Positions 37,518 through 47,992 of a stretch of DNA of 64,000 nt are shown piece by piece. The notes beneath the pieces were generated by a model. It searched no databases and had not been told where the DNA came from. It saw only the letters and a program-made list of their open reading frames with translations. Origin of the DNA: Hydrogenophaga sp. NFH-34 (lineage in GTDB: Bacteria > Pseudomonadota > Gammaproteobacteria > Burkholderiales > Burkholderiaceae_C). The DNA lies in contig NZ_JACBGE010000021.1 of NCBI RefSeq assembly GCF_021401345.1, forward strand, positions 36,001 through 100,000, given 5' to 3'. The position numbers and the translations under genes are program-made. How positions within the stretch are numbered: position 1 is the first letter of the stretch; each line of letters opens with the position of its first letter.

Positions 37518-37521
<4 letters not shown>
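36862..37521 (-). CDS. pyridoxamine 5'-phosphate oxidase-family (FMN-binding) protein, possible C-terminal frameshift
   Basis: A 219-residue flavin-binding split-barrel protein of the MSMEG_1061-like PPOX group (HLDATMRRIVAQAPLCVVASAGGDG, DATGNNRLDTLENLLADPRIGLLFLVPG, HCPKALLRARVW). Such proteins bind FMN or F420 and act as oxidoreductases. The GTG start overlaps the thiolase stop (GTGA). The last 30 residues read as an arginine-proline-rich tail unlike the family, while the +1 frame from about 36945 reads RYQAQLAAEGLADRLP and stops at 36888. A one-base frameshift, natural or from sequencing, is therefore likely. Confidence 0.82.
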
Positions 37522-38695
<1,174 letters not shown>

Positions 38696-38699
<4 letters not shown>

Positions 38700-39589
38700 A
38701 ACTTGTGCTCCTTACTAATGAAGTTTCTGATGTCTTCCACGGTATAGGGTGGATTTCTGAGATGCGCCACCGCGTGGCAATTTGCGCACAGTGGCACCAT
38801 GTCGTTGATGGGGTCACTGGCGCCAGCCGACCCCATTGCAGACAGGGGGTTCAAGTGATGCACTTGAATGTAGTGAGACGCAACCGTCCCATATGTCACT
38901 CCGAAGCTAAAGCCACAGGCCTGGCAGGCGTACCCATGCTGCGCAAGGCATGTTCGCCGCGCACCATCACTTCGCTCATACCTTGTGGTTTGGGTCGCGA
39001 TAGGGTGTCCTTCGAAGAACTCTACGATGTCAGGGTCACCTTCATTAGATGGCGTCTGAGCGACGCCATCATTCGTGCGGCCACAAAACGCTCTGGCGTA
39101 TTCGACCAGCCCTTCTGAATGGCTGCGCCTGTGGATCGTCCCGTGCCTGACCCTTCCCGTTGACGTTTGAAGTGCCGCTTCCAGGTAGCGCTGATGAGCT
39201 GGCCACAGCCTTTCGTACCACTGACCAAGCTCCCCAGCCTGCTCAAATGACAGGAATACCACGTGCTGTGGCCCGGAGATGGGCTTGTACGAAATTACCC
39301 GAACATCTACATGTGATGATTGCTTCTGCGAGGCTTTGAGCACCTCGGAAGGCAGCTTTCCCAAAGTCAGCACCCGAACCGAACGCAAGTACCTACCACC
39401 AACAGGTTCGTCGCTTTCAACGACACCGCAAGTAAACGCTTCAACGATGCCCACATTGAGCCGAAACCGGTTGCCAAACAAGGTGACGGCCCATGCCTGG
39501 GAGGCTCTGCGCTCGACATAAGCGATTGAATCCAGCAGGCATCGGAGAACTTCATATCGTTGCGCCGCATGCGGGCAGATTGCGGACAT
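38696..39589 (-). CDS. HNH endonuclease domain protein, likely acquired
   Basis: A 297-residue protein with a C-terminal HNH/McrA-like nuclease domain: CQACGF zinc pair, HYIQVHHLNPLS, and CANCHAVAHLRNP. The N-terminal 200 residues are not recognised. Base composition falls to about 50% G+C over much of the gene, against about two-thirds in its neighbours, so it was probably acquired recently. It lies between aceK (53 bases upstream) and the thiolase gene, whose ribosome-binding site it encloses. It may be a restriction-like defence nuclease; no methylase or partner gene is nearby. The start at 39589 avoids the aceK reading frame. Confidence 0.82.
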
Positions 39590-39642
39590 CACGGCTGCTG
39601 CGTCAACGGCCGAACAGCGGTCCAATTTCTCGTTCCCTCGGG

Positions 39643-41481
39643 TCAATTGAGCAGCTCCTTGTTCTCCTCTGTGCAAAAGCGCCTCTCGCGCTCGTACGGG
39701 AACACGTCGGGCATGTGGCCAGCGGCGATGCGGGCCTGGTGGGCCTGCCAGAACGCGGGGTCGAGCAGGTCGGCGTGGTGCTCCAGGAAGGCTTGGCGCA
39801 CCAGCGGGTTGCCCAGCAGGAAGGGGCCGAAGGTTTCGGGGAACACGTCGCGCGGGCCGACGGTGTACCAGGGTTCGCCCGACAGTTCGTCCGCGTCGTC
39901 GCGCGGTGGCGGCACGCGGCGGAAGTGGCAGTCGGTGATGTACTCGATTTCGTCGTAGTCGTAGAACACGACCTTGCCGGGCCGCGTGATGCCGAAGTTC
40001 TTCCACAGCATGTCGCCGGGAAAGATGTTGGCCGCCACCAGGTCCTTGATCGCGTTGCCGTATTCGGTCACGGCACGGCGGATCTGCGCGTGCGCCCGCT
40101 CCCGCGCCGCCTCGTCGGCCCCGCTGTCGGGCACCAGCACGTCGAAGGCTTCCTGCAGGTAAAGGTTGAGCGGGATCATGCGCCGCTCGATGTAGACGTG
40201 CCGCAGGATGACCTCGACGTTGCCGTCACCGTCGCGGTCGCTGATTTCGAGCTGGCTGGGCGCGTGCTTCTGGATTTCGGCGATCAACTCGTCGCTGAAG
40301 CGCGCACGCGGGAACCCGACCTCGGAGAACTCCAGTGTGTCGGCCATGCGGCCCACGCGGTCGTGGTGCTTGACCAGTTGGTACTTGGCGCGCACCTGTT
40401 CGCGCGTGGTGTCCTTGGGCGCCGGGAAATGGTCCTTGATGAGCTTGAACACAAAAGGAAAGCTCGGCAGGTCGAACACCAGCATCACCATGCCCTTGAT
40501 GCCCGGCGCGATGCGGAAGCGGTCCGTGGAATGCCGCATGTGGAACAGGAAGTCGCGGTAGAACAGGGTCTTGCCCTGCTTGGCCAGGCCCAGCGCGTTG
40601 TAGAACTCGGCGCGCGGTTTGCGCGGCATCAGGCTGCGCAGGAACTGCACGTAGGCGCTGGGCACCTCCATGTCGACCATGAAGTAGGCCCGCGCGAAGC
40701 TGAACAGCATGAGCAGGTCGTCCTCGCCGAACAGCGCCGCGTCGACGAACAGCCGGCCCCGGTCGTTGTGCAGGATCGGCAGCGCGAACGGCACTTCCTG
40801 GAAGCCGTTGATGATCTTGCCGACGACGTAGGCACCCTTGTTGCGGAAGAACAGCCCCGAGAGCACCTGGAACTGGCAGTTGGCCCTCAGGCGGCTGTGG
40901 TCGAAGTGGCGCTTCATCGCCGCCAGCACCCGGGCCGCGTCGCCGGCCAGGTCCTCGAAAGGCACACGCAGGTCGAAGTCTTCGAGCAGATGCCGCACGT
41001 CGGCCAGCATGCTGTCTGGCGTCGGGTAGTAGCAGCGGTAGGTGGGCGCCGCGCGCGGCTCTTCGTTTTCGATGTACTCGGTCGACACCGCCGGGCGCAC
41101 GAAGATGAAGTCGTTCTGGAAGTAGGCGCGCTTGAGGATCTTGGTCGTGACCGAGTTGAAGAAGGTCTCGGCCAGCTCGGGCTGGTGGTGGTTGACCAGC
41201 AGCCCGATGTAGTGAAGCTTGACCTGCTCCCACACCGGCATGGGCTGGGCGTCGGCCCTGAACTCTTTGACCAGCCGCTGCAGGCATTCGCGCACGCGCA
41301 GGTCGTAGAACTCGATGCGTTCGCGCTGCGCGCGCTGCTGGGCCGGCCAGTCGCGCGTCTCGAAGCGGTGCTGCGCGCGCGCGGACTCGGCACGGAACAA
41401 CCGGTAATGCCGGTTGAACCCGTCCATCATCGCCTTGGCGATGTCGTAGGCCACGGAAGAATCCAGCCGCTGCGGAAACAT
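39643..41481 (-). CDS. aceK: isocitrate dehydrogenase kinase/phosphatase
   Basis: A 612-residue bifunctional AceK that phosphorylates isocitrate dehydrogenase to divert isocitrate into the glyoxylate shunt, and dephosphorylates it again. Family-typical blocks are visible: the ATP-site region [70 protein letters not shown] and [19 protein letters not shown]. Length fits (E. coli about 578). It lies 16 bases after the carbonic anhydrase gene, not next to aceA/aceB. Confidence 0.96.
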   Translation of the reverse strand: MFPQRLDSSVAYDIAKAMMDGFNRHYRLFRAESARAQHRFETRDWPAQQRAQRERIEFYDLRVRECLQRLVKEFRADAQPMPVWEQVKLHYIGLLVNHHQPELAETFFNSVTTKILKRAYFQNDFIFVRPAVSTEYIENEEPRAAPTYRCYYPTPDSMLADVRHLLEDFDLRVPFEDLAGDAARVLAAMKRHFDHSRLRANCQFQVLSGLFFRNKGAYVVGKIINGFQEVPFALPILHNDRGRLFVDAALFGEDDLLMLFSFARAYFMVDMEVPSAYVQFLRSLMPRKPRAEFYNALGLAKQGKTLFYRDFLFHMRHSTDRFRIAPGIKGMVMLVFDLPSFPFVFKLIKDHFPAPKDTTREQVRAKYQLVKHHDRVGRMADTLEFSEVGFPRARFSDELIAEIQKHAPSQLEISDRDGDGNVEVILRHVYIERRMIPLNLYLQEAFDVLVPDSGADEAARERAHAQIRRAVTEYGNAIKDLVAANIFPGDMLWKNFGITRPGKVVFYDYDEIEYITDCHFRRVPPPRDDADELSGEPWYTVGPRDVFPETFGPFLLGNPLVRQAFLEHHADLLDPAFWQAHQARIAAGHMPDVFPYERERRFCTEENKELLN

Positions 41482-41497
41482 GGCCTACATGCGGGTG

Positions 41498-42151
41498 TCA
41501 CCCGCCCATGGGGTAACGTTTGAGCGCGGTGCGGAACACGCCCATGACCTCGCCGGGGTGGCTCATGCTCACCCCGAGGTCTTTGACTTTGCCGTCCTTG
41601 AGACCGTAGCACCAGCCGTGCACCGACACCTTCTGGCCCCGCGCCCAGGCATCCTGGATCACGTTGGTCAACGCCACGTTGCCCACCTGCTCGATCACGT
41701 TCATCTCGCACAGCACGTCTTCCTGCGCTTCGAGCGGCAGGTGTTCCAGGCGCTTGCGGTGGCGGATCATCACGTCGTGCACATGGCGCAGCCAGTTGTC
41801 GGCCAGGCCCACACGCATGCCCTTGAGCGTGGCCAGCACACCGCCGCAGCCGTAATGCCCCACCACCAGGATGTGCTCGACCTTGAGGTAGTCGACCGCG
41901 AACTGGATCACCGACAGCGCGTTCAGATCCGAGTGCACGATCACGTTGGCCACGTTGCGGTGCACGAACACCTCACCAGGCGCCAGCCCGATCACCTGGT
42001 TCGCCGGAACGCGGCTGTCGGAGCAGCCGATCCACAGGTATTTGGGGCTTTGCTGCTGGGCCAGGGTGTGAAAAAAACCCGGGCGCTCGAGCTCCACCTG
42101 CTCGGCCCAGCGGTGGTTGGCATCGATGAGATTTTGGACGGTTGAGTTCAT
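41498..42151 (-). CDS. can: beta-class carbonic anhydrase
   Basis: A 217-residue Zn enzyme that interconverts CO2 and bicarbonate. Zinc ligands are Cys43, His99 and Cys102 with Asp45 in the CSDSR motif (GCSDSRVPANQ, GHYGCGG). It is the E. coli Can type. Its place in a leucine-degradation operon is sensible, because methylcrotonyl-CoA carboxylase consumes bicarbonate. It lies 71 bases after the isovaleryl-CoA dehydrogenase gene. Confidence 0.95.
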   Translation of the reverse strand: MNSTVQNLIDANHRWAEQVELERPGFFHTLAQQQSPKYLWIGCSDSRVPANQVIGLAPGEVFVHRNVANVIVHSDLNALSVIQFAVDYLKVEHILVVGHYGCGGVLATLKGMRVGLADNWLRHVHDVMIRHRKRLEHLPLEAQEDVLCEMNVIEQVGNVALTNVIQDAWARGQKVSVHGWCYGLKDGKVKDLGVSMSHPGEVMGVFRTALKRYPMGG

Positions 42152-42222
42152 GCCGCGATTGTGACCCACGCCCGCACGGTCAATCTTGCGTGGCGTGGTT
42201 GCCCATGGTTGCCCGCAGGTGT

Positions 42223-43404
42223 TCAGCAGGTCTCGGCAAACAGCTCGCGGCCGATCAGCATGCGGCGGATTTCGCTCGTGCCCGCGCCGATTTCGTAGAG
42301 CTTGGCATCGCGCCACAGGCGGCCCAGCGGGTACTCGTTGATGTAGCCGTTGCCGCCGTAGATCTGCACGCCCTCGCCGGCCATCCAGGTCGCCTTTTCG
42401 GCCGTCCAGAGGATGACCGAGGCGCAGTCCTTGCGCACCTGGCGCACGTGCTCGGTGCCCAGCAGGTCCAGGTTCTTGGCCACGGTGTAGGCGAAGCTGC
42501 GGGCCGCCTGCAGCACGGTGTACATGTCGGCCACCTTGCCCTGGATCAGCTGGAATTCGCCGATGCTCTGGCCGAACTGCTTGCGGTCGTGGATGTAGGG
42601 GATGACGTTGTCCATGACCGCCTGCATGATGCCCAGCGGACCACCGGTGAGCACGGCGCGCTCGTAGTCCAGCCCCGACATCAGCACCTTGGCGCCCATG
42701 TTCAGGCCGCCCAGGATGTTCTCGGCCGGCACCTCGACGTCCTGGAACACCAGCTCGCCGGTGTGGCTGCCGCGCATGCCCAGCTTGTCGAGCTTCTGCG
42801 CGATGGAAAAACCCTTCATGCCCTTTTCGATCAGGAACGCGGTGACGCCGCGCGCGCCCATCTCCGGTTCGCTCTTGGCATAGACCACCAGCGTGTCGGC
42901 ATCGGGGCCGTTGGTGATCCACATCTTGCTGCCGTTGAGCAGGTAGTAGCCGCCCTTGTCCTCGGCCTTGAGCTTCATGCTGATGACGTCGGAGCCGGCG
43001 CCGGGTTCGCTCATGGCGAGCGCGCCCACATGTTCGCCGCTGATGAGCTTGGGCAGGTACTTGGCCTTCTGCTCGGGCGTGCCGTTGCGGTTGATCTGGT
43101 TCACGCACAGGTTGCTGTGCGCGCCATAGCTCAGGCCCACCGAGGCACTGGCGCGGCTGATCTCTTCCATGGCCACCATGTGCGCCAGGTAGCCCATGTT
43201 GGCGCCGCCGTACTGCTCGGGCACGGTGATGCCCAGCACGCCCAGCTCGCCCATCTTGCGCCAGCAGTCCATCGGGAACTGGTCGCTGCGGTCGATTTCG
43301 GCGGCACGGGGGGCGATCTCGGCCTGGGCAAAGTCGCGCACCGCATCGCGCAGGGCGTCGATGTCTTCACCGAGCTGGAAGTTGAGGCCGGGCAGGTTGT
43401 TCAT
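42223..43404 (-). CDS. liuA: isovaleryl-CoA dehydrogenase
   Basis: A 393-residue FAD enzyme that oxidises isovaleryl-CoA to 3-methylcrotonyl-CoA, the first dedicated step of leucine degradation. The catalytic glutamate is in the middle of the protein ([13 protein letters not shown]), as in isovaleryl-CoA dehydrogenases. The C-terminal site that carries Glu in other acyl-CoA dehydrogenases reads [12 protein letters not shown] with Gly instead. Other motifs are [13 protein letters not shown] and [22 protein letters not shown]. An AGGAG precedes the ATG at 43404. Confidence 0.95.
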   Translation of the reverse strand: MNNLPGLNFQLGEDIDALRDAVRDFAQAEIAPRAAEIDRSDQFPMDCWRKMGELGVLGITVPEQYGGANMGYLAHMVAMEEISRASASVGLSYGAHSNLCVNQINRNGTPEQKAKYLPKLISGEHVGALAMSEPGAGSDVISMKLKAEDKGGYYLLNGSKMWITNGPDADTLVVYAKSEPEMGARGVTAFLIEKGMKGFSIAQKLDKLGMRGSHTGELVFQDVEVPAENILGGLNMGAKVLMSGLDYERAVLTGGPLGIMQAVMDNVIPYIHDRKQFGQSIGEFQLIQGKVADMYTVLQAARSFAYTVAKNLDLLGTEHVRQVRKDCASVILWTAEKATWMAGEGVQIYGGNGYINEYPLGRLWRDAKLYEIGAGTSEIRRMLIGRELFAETC

Positions 43405-43449
43405 GAAGGCTCCTGGAGTCGGGGTCAAAAAGGTCGGAAAAGCAAACAG

Positions 43450-43908
43450 TCAGCCGGCAATGCCTTCGCGGCCGATCACCGCCATGAGCGTGCAGCCCAT
43501 GGTGGCGATCAGTTTCTCGCGGCCGCCGTCGATGGCATAGGCCTGGCCTTCGCAGACGGTGACAGTGCGGCCCGGCTTGATCACCGTGCCGAGCATGCGA
43601 AAGCGTTCGCCCTGGGCGGGCGCCAGCAGGTTGATCTTGAATTCGATGGTCAGCACGGCGGCGTCGGTCGGCATCAGCGAAAACCCGGCGTAACCACAGG
43701 CCGAGTCGAGCGCGGTCGACACCATGCCCGCGTGCAGGAAACCGTGCTGCTGCGTCAGCGGCTCGGCCCAGGGCAGCGTGATCTCCACCTGACCGGGCCG
43801 CACGGCCGCCAGCGTGGCGCCCAGGGTGCGCATGGCGGCCTGGCGCGCGAAGCTGGCGCGCACCCGCTGTTCAAAGTCCGGGGCACGGGGTTCGAAAGAC
43901 GGGGTCAT
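43450..43908 (-). CDS. PaaI-family thioesterase
   Basis: A 152-residue hotdog-fold thioesterase with the PaaI/YbgC-like helix motif GFLHAGMVSTALDSACGYAG and the C-terminal strand LIATMGCTLMAV. It probably hydrolyses short or branched acyl-CoA thioesters and may release CoA when the leucine pathway backs up. It is the first gene after the LiuR-like palindrome at 43954 and has AGGAG upstream of its ATG, so it leads the operon containing liuA, can and aceK. Confidence 0.89.
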   Translation of the reverse strand: MTPSFEPRAPDFEQRVRASFARQAAMRTLGATLAAVRPGQVEITLPWAEPLTQQHGFLHAGMVSTALDSACGYAGFSLMPTDAAVLTIEFKINLLAPAQGERFRMLGTVIKPGRTVTVCEGQAYAIDGGREKLIATMGCTLMAVIGREGIAG

Positions 43909-43953
43909 GGCTGTCTCCTGGTGCAACGCGCCTCTGCGGGCTGGGTTTTTTTG

Positions 43954-43977
43954 ATTTACGTTTACGTAAACGTCAAT
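43954..43977 (-). promoter_or_regulatory. LiuR-type MerR operator before the thioesterase-liuA operon
   Basis: A 24-base near-perfect palindrome centred on TTTACGTAAA (43961-43970), with arms reading ACG and CGT, one mismatch per half. It closely matches the other LiuR-like box at 45121-45144. It lies 46 bases before the thioesterase start, where a MerR regulator would act. LiuR, encoded at 44646, is the obvious binder; this follows from known LiuR motifs and position, not from experiment. Confidence 0.75.
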
Positions 43978-44036
43978 TATGCGGCATGCCCGCCCCCGCG
44001 CCAAGCCCCGCGCCGCGTGCCCGCTATGCTCGGGCC

Positions 44037-44639
44037 ATGCCCTACACCCTGCCGGCCGCTGCCCACAGCGAGCTGGTCATCAAAAAGAGCCGATTCATCG
44101 GCTGCGTCGAGCCCGTCCCGGACCGGGCCGCCGCACGGGTCCGCGTGGCCGCGCTGCGCACCGAACACCCCACCGCCTCGCACGTGTGCTGGGCGCTCAT
44201 GGCCGGCGGGCACTCGGCCGCCCACGACGACGGCGAGCCCGGCGGAACGGCCGGTCGGCCCATGCTGGAAGTGCTGCGGCACCAGGATCTGGAAGGCGTG
44301 CTGGCCACGGTCGTGCGCTACTACGGCGGCACGCCGCTGGGTGCGGGCGGCCTGGTGCGCGCCTACACCGACAGCGTGGCCCAGGCCCTGCTCACCGCCC
44401 GGAAAGTGCCGGTGATCCGCCCCACCACGCTGCACTGCGTGGTGCCCTACGCCCTCGAGGGCTGGCTGCGGCGCGAACTGGCCACGCACGACGCCACCTT
44501 GCTGGCCGCGCAACACGGCGCCCACGTGACGGTGACCCTGCAACTTCCCGAGCCCCAGGGCCCGGCGCTGCGGGCGCGGCTGAACGAAGCGGGCCAGGGC
44601 CAGGTGGTCTGGCTGGAGCCGGACGCCCCGGCCGGCTGA
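44037..44639 (+). CDS. YigZ/IMPACT-family protein
   Basis: A 200-residue protein of the UPF0029/IMPACT family. The N-terminal domain has HSELVIKKSRFIGCV and ASHVCWAL, with AHDDGEPGGTAGRPML and RYYGGTPLGAGGLVRAYTDSVAQAL; a C-terminal DUF1949-like domain follows. In E. coli YigZ this fold may regulate translation or act on a peptide; its role is unsettled. It is divergent from the thioesterase operon and faces the LiuR box from the other side, so it might share its promoter region. Confidence 0.9.
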   Translation: MPYTLPAAAHSELVIKKSRFIGCVEPVPDRAAARVRVAALRTEHPTASHVCWALMAGGHSAAHDDGEPGGTAGRPMLEVLRHQDLEGVLATVVRYYGGTPLGAGGLVRAYTDSVAQALLTARKVPVIRPTTLHCVVPYALEGWLRRELATHDATLLAAQHGAHVTVTLQLPEPQGPALRARLNEAGQGQVVWLEPDAPAG

Positions 44640-44645
44640 GGCCCC

Positions 44646-45077
44646 TCAGCCCTGCGGCGACGGGCCGTCGGGTGGCCCGGCCTTTTCGACCTTGGCGAGC
44701 AGCGCCCGCGCCTCCTTCTCGTGCACCTTCACCTCGTCGAGGTTGGCCATCAGATCGGCCAGCTGGTCTTCGAGCTGGCGCTTGTGGTCGGCCAGCACCG
44801 TCAGGAACTTGCGCAGTTGCGGCCCGGTGTCGCGCGGGCTGTCGTACATGTCGATGATGTCCCGGGCCTCGGTCAGCGACAGGCCCAGGCGCTTGGCGCG
44901 CAGCGTGAGCTTCAGGCGCGTGCGGTCGCGCGAGCTGTAGACCCGGTTGCGCCCGCCTGGCCCCTCGCGCTGCGGCTGGATCAGCCCCATGTCTTCATAG
45001 AAGCGGATGGCGCGCGTGGTCAGGTCGAACTCGCGCGCGAGATCGCTGATGGTGTAGGTGCTCGGAGGGGTCGCCAT
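44646..45077 (-). CDS. liuR: MerR-family regulator LiuR
   Basis: A 143-residue MerR regulator with an N-terminal winged helix (YTISDLAREFDLTTRAIRFYEDMGLIQPQREGPGGRNRVYSSRDRTRL) and a C-terminal coiled coil (about 78-125). It has no cysteine metal sensor, as expected for LiuR regulators of branched-chain amino-acid degradation. LiuR-like boxes precede both itself (45121-45144) and the liuA operon (43954-43977). The stop lies 6 bases from the convergent YigZ-like gene. Confidence 0.9.
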   Translation of the reverse strand: MATPPSTYTISDLAREFDLTTRAIRFYEDMGLIQPQREGPGGRNRVYSSRDRTRLKLTLRAKRLGLSLTEARDIIDMYDSPRDTGPQLRKFLTVLADHKRQLEDQLADLMANLDEVKVHEKEARALLAKVEKAGPPDGPSPQG

Positions 45078-45120
45078 GGGGACGTGTCGGGCCGTGCGCA
45101 GCTTCGTAGAATGACAGTGG

Positions 45121-45144
45121 ATTGACGTTTACGTCAACGTCAGT
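45121..45144. promoter_or_regulatory. LiuR-type MerR operator between liuR and MBL gene
   Basis: A 24-base imperfect palindrome (10 of 12 pairs) with arms TTGACGTT and AACGTCAG, similar to the box at 43954. It lies 44 bases before liuR and 20 before the divergent metallo-beta-lactamase-fold gene, so one site could control both, including liuR autoregulation. A -10-like TTTAAC (45144-45149) sits at its edge for the MBL gene. Confidence 0.75.
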
Positions 45145-45164
45145 TTAACGGAACCGCCCTGCGC

Positions 45165-46250
45165 ATGACCCCACCCACCAAAGACGATCTGGAAGCCCGG
45201 CTGCATTACCCGCTGGCCGACACCCTGCCCGAGCCGGGCCGCAGCCTCGAAGTGGCGCCGGGCATCCGCTGGCTGCGCATGCCGCTGCCCTTCGCGCTGG
45301 ACCACATCAACCTCTGGCTGCTGCGCGACACGATCGATGGCGTCGACGGCTGGACGGTGGTCGACTGCGGCATTGCCCGGGACACGCTGCGCACGCTCTG
45401 GGAGCAGGTGTTCACGCACGAACTGCAGGGCCTGCCCGTGCTGCGCGTGATCGTCACCCACATGCACCCGGACCACATCGGTCTGGCGCACTGGTTGTGC
45501 GAACGCTGGAGCACGCCCGAACGCGCCTGCCCGCTCTGGATCAGCGCCACCGACTACCACCTCGCCCGCCTCGGCACCCAGGGCCCGACCGCCTTCGGTG
45601 GCGACAGCGCGGCGGCCTTCTTCCAGGCCCATGGCCTGACCGATCCGGACGCGCTGGCGCAGGTCCGCGCACGCACCAGCTATTTCCCCAGCCTCGTGCC
45701 CAGCGTGCCGCCGCGTTTTCACCGCCTTCTGGACGGCATGCCGGTGACCATCGGCGGCCGGGTCTGGCGCTGCATCGCCGGCTATGGCCACGCGCCGGAG
45801 CACATGGCGCTGTACAGCGACGCGGCCGGCGTGCTGATCAGCGGCGACATGGTGTTGCCGCGCATCAGCACCAACGTGAGCGTGTACGACAGCGAGCCCG
45901 AAAGCGATCCGCTGACCCTGTTCCTGGACTCGCTGGAACGCTACCGGCCGCTGCCGCCCGACACCCTCGTGCTGCCCTCGCACGGCAAACCGTTCACCGG
46001 TTTGCAAGAACGCATCCAGCAGCTGCAGGACCACCATGCCGAGCGCCTGACCGAGGTGGTGGCCGCCTGCCGCACACGCCCGATGAGCGCGCACGACATC
46101 CTCCCGGTGCTCTTCACCCGCGCCCTCGACCTGCACCAGACCACCTTTGCCATGGGCGAATCGGTCGCGCACCTGCACCGGCTGTGGTTTGCGGGGCAGC
46201 TGCGGCGCAGGCATGACGCCGACGGCGTCTACCGCTTCGCAGCGGTCTGA
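45165..46250 (+). CDS. metallo-beta-lactamase-fold hydrolase
   Basis: A 361-residue MBL-fold metal-dependent hydrolase with the metal site THMHPDHIGLAHWL (about residues 98-111), further histidines in GYGHAPEHM, SGDMVLPRIS and a C-terminal PSHGKPF. A winged-helix-like tail follows (AHDILPVLFTRALD), a layout common in acyl-CoA-related or LACTB2-like hydrolases. The substrate is unknown; a CoA thioester is plausible, because the gene shares a LiuR-like operator with liuR. Confidence 0.87.
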   Translation: MTPPTKDDLEARLHYPLADTLPEPGRSLEVAPGIRWLRMPLPFALDHINLWLLRDTIDGVDGWTVVDCGIARDTLRTLWEQVFTHELQGLPVLRVIVTHMHPDHIGLAHWLCERWSTPERACPLWISATDYHLARLGTQGPTAFGGDSAAAFFQAHGLTDPDALAQVRARTSYFPSLVPSVPPRFHRLLDGMPVTIGGRVWRCIAGYGHAPEHMALYSDAAGVLISGDMVLPRISTNVSVYDSEPESDPLTLFLDSLERYRPLPPDTLVLPSHGKPFTGLQERIQQLQDHHAERLTEVVAACRTRPMSAHDILPVLFTRALDLHQTTFAMGESVAHLHRLWFAGQLRRRHDADGVYRFAAV

Positions 46251-46307
46251 ACGATGACCCGGCTTCGCCGCTGGCGCGGCAGGTGATCCGGTCCAGGCGC
46301 AGCGGCC

Positions 46308-47213
46308 CTATTCCCCCAGCGGCACCGCAGCCTGCTGCAAGGCCTTGCGGCGCTGCGCGTGGTCGGGCATCACGCTGGCCACCACATCCCAGAACTGCGG
46401 ACTGTGGTCCATGTGGCGCAGGTGGCTGAGTTCGTGCACCACCACATAGTCCAGCATGTCCGGGCTCAGGTGGATCAACCGCCAGTTCAGGCGGATGGTG
46501 CCGTCGGCGCTGGCACTGCCCCAGCGGGTGCCGGCGCTCGACAGCCGCAGGCGCGTGTAGCGCACCCCGAGCAGCGGCGCAAAGTGGTCCAGGCGCTGCA
46601 CGAACAGCGGCTGCGCCTGGCGCATCAGCCAGGCCTGCGCCGCGTCGCGGATCTGGGCCTCGCTCGCGGTCTTGGGCAGGCCCAGCCGCAGGCGCGCCGG
46701 TGCGCCGTCATCGCCCGCACACAGCTCGGCGCCCACGCTGGCGAAACCGTGCGCGGGGTCAAGCTGCAACAGGACCCGCTGGCCCAGGTAGTGAAACTCG
46801 GCACCGTCGGCCCACACGGTGCGGGCCCGCGCCAGTTCGCCCGCGCGGGCCTGGGCTTTCTGCAGCTTTTCCAGCACCCAGGCCGACTTGGCCTGCAGCA
46901 AGGCCTCCACCTCACCCAGCGGCGTCCAGCGCGGCGCGCTGACCGTCAGCCCGTCGGCGCCGACACTCAGGCCGATGGTGCGGCGTTTGCCACGCTTGAA
47001 TTCGTAGGCAACGTCGCAATGCCCCAGGCGCAGCAGGCGGTTGGCCCGGGGATGGTGCCAGGTGCCGGGCTGGAACACCGCGTGCAGCGGTTCCGCCGGG
47101 GGCGCAGAGACCGGTGGCAGGGAAGGTGCGGGAGGCGATGGCGCCGGCATCGGGGCCCGCGCCGGGTCGGGCCCGGCCAGGAAGTCCAGCGCCAGTTGCA
47201 CGAAGCGCTGCAT
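46308..47213 (-). CDS. YgjP/SprT-type zinc metalloprotease-like protein (DUF45)
   Basis: A 301-residue protein with the DUF45/WLM-like zinc motif VVHELSHLRHMDHSPQFW (HExxH plus a downstream His) and the preceding TRWGSASADGTIRLNWRLIHL. An alanine-proline-rich N-terminal 45 residues is an extra tail. It is the last gene of the minus-strand block after plsC (8-base gap). Substrate unknown. It is convergent with the MBL gene. Confidence 0.88.
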   Translation of the reverse strand: MQRFVQLALDFLAGPDPARAPMPAPSPPAPSLPPVSAPPAEPLHAVFQPGTWHHPRANRLLRLGHCDVAYEFKRGKRRTIGLSVGADGLTVSAPRWTPLGEVEALLQAKSAWVLEKLQKAQARAGELARARTVWADGAEFHYLGQRVLLQLDPAHGFASVGAELCAGDDGAPARLRLGLPKTASEAQIRDAAQAWLMRQAQPLFVQRLDHFAPLLGVRYTRLRLSSAGTRWGSASADGTIRLNWRLIHLSPDMLDYVVVHELSHLRHMDHSPQFWDVVASVMPDHAQRRKALQQAAVPLGE

Positions 47214-47221
47214 GGAACGCC

Positions 47222-47971
47222 TCAGGCCTGGGCCGGCGCCGGATAGGCCGACGGGTCCAGCCGGCGCATTTCAGCCTCGATCCAGGCCTCCACCTCGCGC
47301 ATCAGCTCGTCGGGTTCGCGGCCCGCACTGGGGATGGGTTTGCCGATCGAAAACTCCACCGTGCCCGGGCGTTTGATGAAGGCCTTGCGCGGCCAGCATT
47401 TGGCCGACGTCACGGCCACCGGGATCACCGGCGCCCCGGTGGCGATGGCGAGCCGGGTGCCGCCGCTTTTGTAGTGCCCCTTCTGGCCGCGGTCGATGCG
47501 CGTGCCTTCGGGGAACATGATGACCCAGGTGCCCTGCGACAGCAGGCGCCTGCCCTGCGCCACCACCCGGTTGAAGGCCTGCGCACGCTTGCTGCGATCG
47601 ATGTGGATCATGTCCAGCCGGCCCATGGCCCAGCCGAAGAACGGCACGTAGAGCAGTTCCTTCTTGAACACGTAGGCCAGGGGGTGCGGCATCAGCCCGG
47701 GCATGCAGAAGGTCTCCCAGGTGGACTGGTGCTTGACCAACAGCACGGCCGGTGCCTGGCTGTCCACGGGCAGGTTCTCGTAGCCGATGACGTGGTTGCG
47801 GATGCCCAGGATCACCTTGCCGCCCCACACCGCCGTGTTCAGCCAGCCCACGCACATGGCGTAGACGCGCTGCCGGCTCAGGAACGGGGAGGCCACCACC
47901 ACCGCCAGGGCCCAGGGCACCACGGTGACGGCCATGAACAGCAGGTGCAGGACGGATCGGATCAGGTTCAT
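47222..47971 (-). CDS. plsC: 1-acyl-sn-glycerol-3-phosphate acyltransferase
   Basis: A 249-residue inner-membrane acyltransferase that makes phosphatidic acid from lysophosphatidic acid. The N terminus is a hydrophobic helix, the catalytic motif is reduced to VKHQSTWET (HxxxxD-like with Glu), and MFPEGTRIDRGQ is motif III. The NHQSxxDE of E. coli PlsC is here KHQSTWE, as in many Burkholderiales homologues. It lies 21 bases after gmhB. Confidence 0.9.
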   Translation of the reverse strand: MNLIRSVLHLLFMAVTVVPWALAVVVASPFLSRQRVYAMCVGWLNTAVWGGKVILGIRNHVIGYENLPVDSQAPAVLLVKHQSTWETFCMPGLMPHPLAYVFKKELLYVPFFGWAMGRLDMIHIDRSKRAQAFNRVVAQGRRLLSQGTWVIMFPEGTRIDRGQKGHYKSGGTRLAIATGAPVIPVAVTSAKCWPRKAFIKRPGTVEFSIGKPIPSAGREPDELMREVEAWIEAEMRRLDPSAYPAPAQA

Positions 47972-47992
47972 GCGAAAACAGCAAACATGCGG

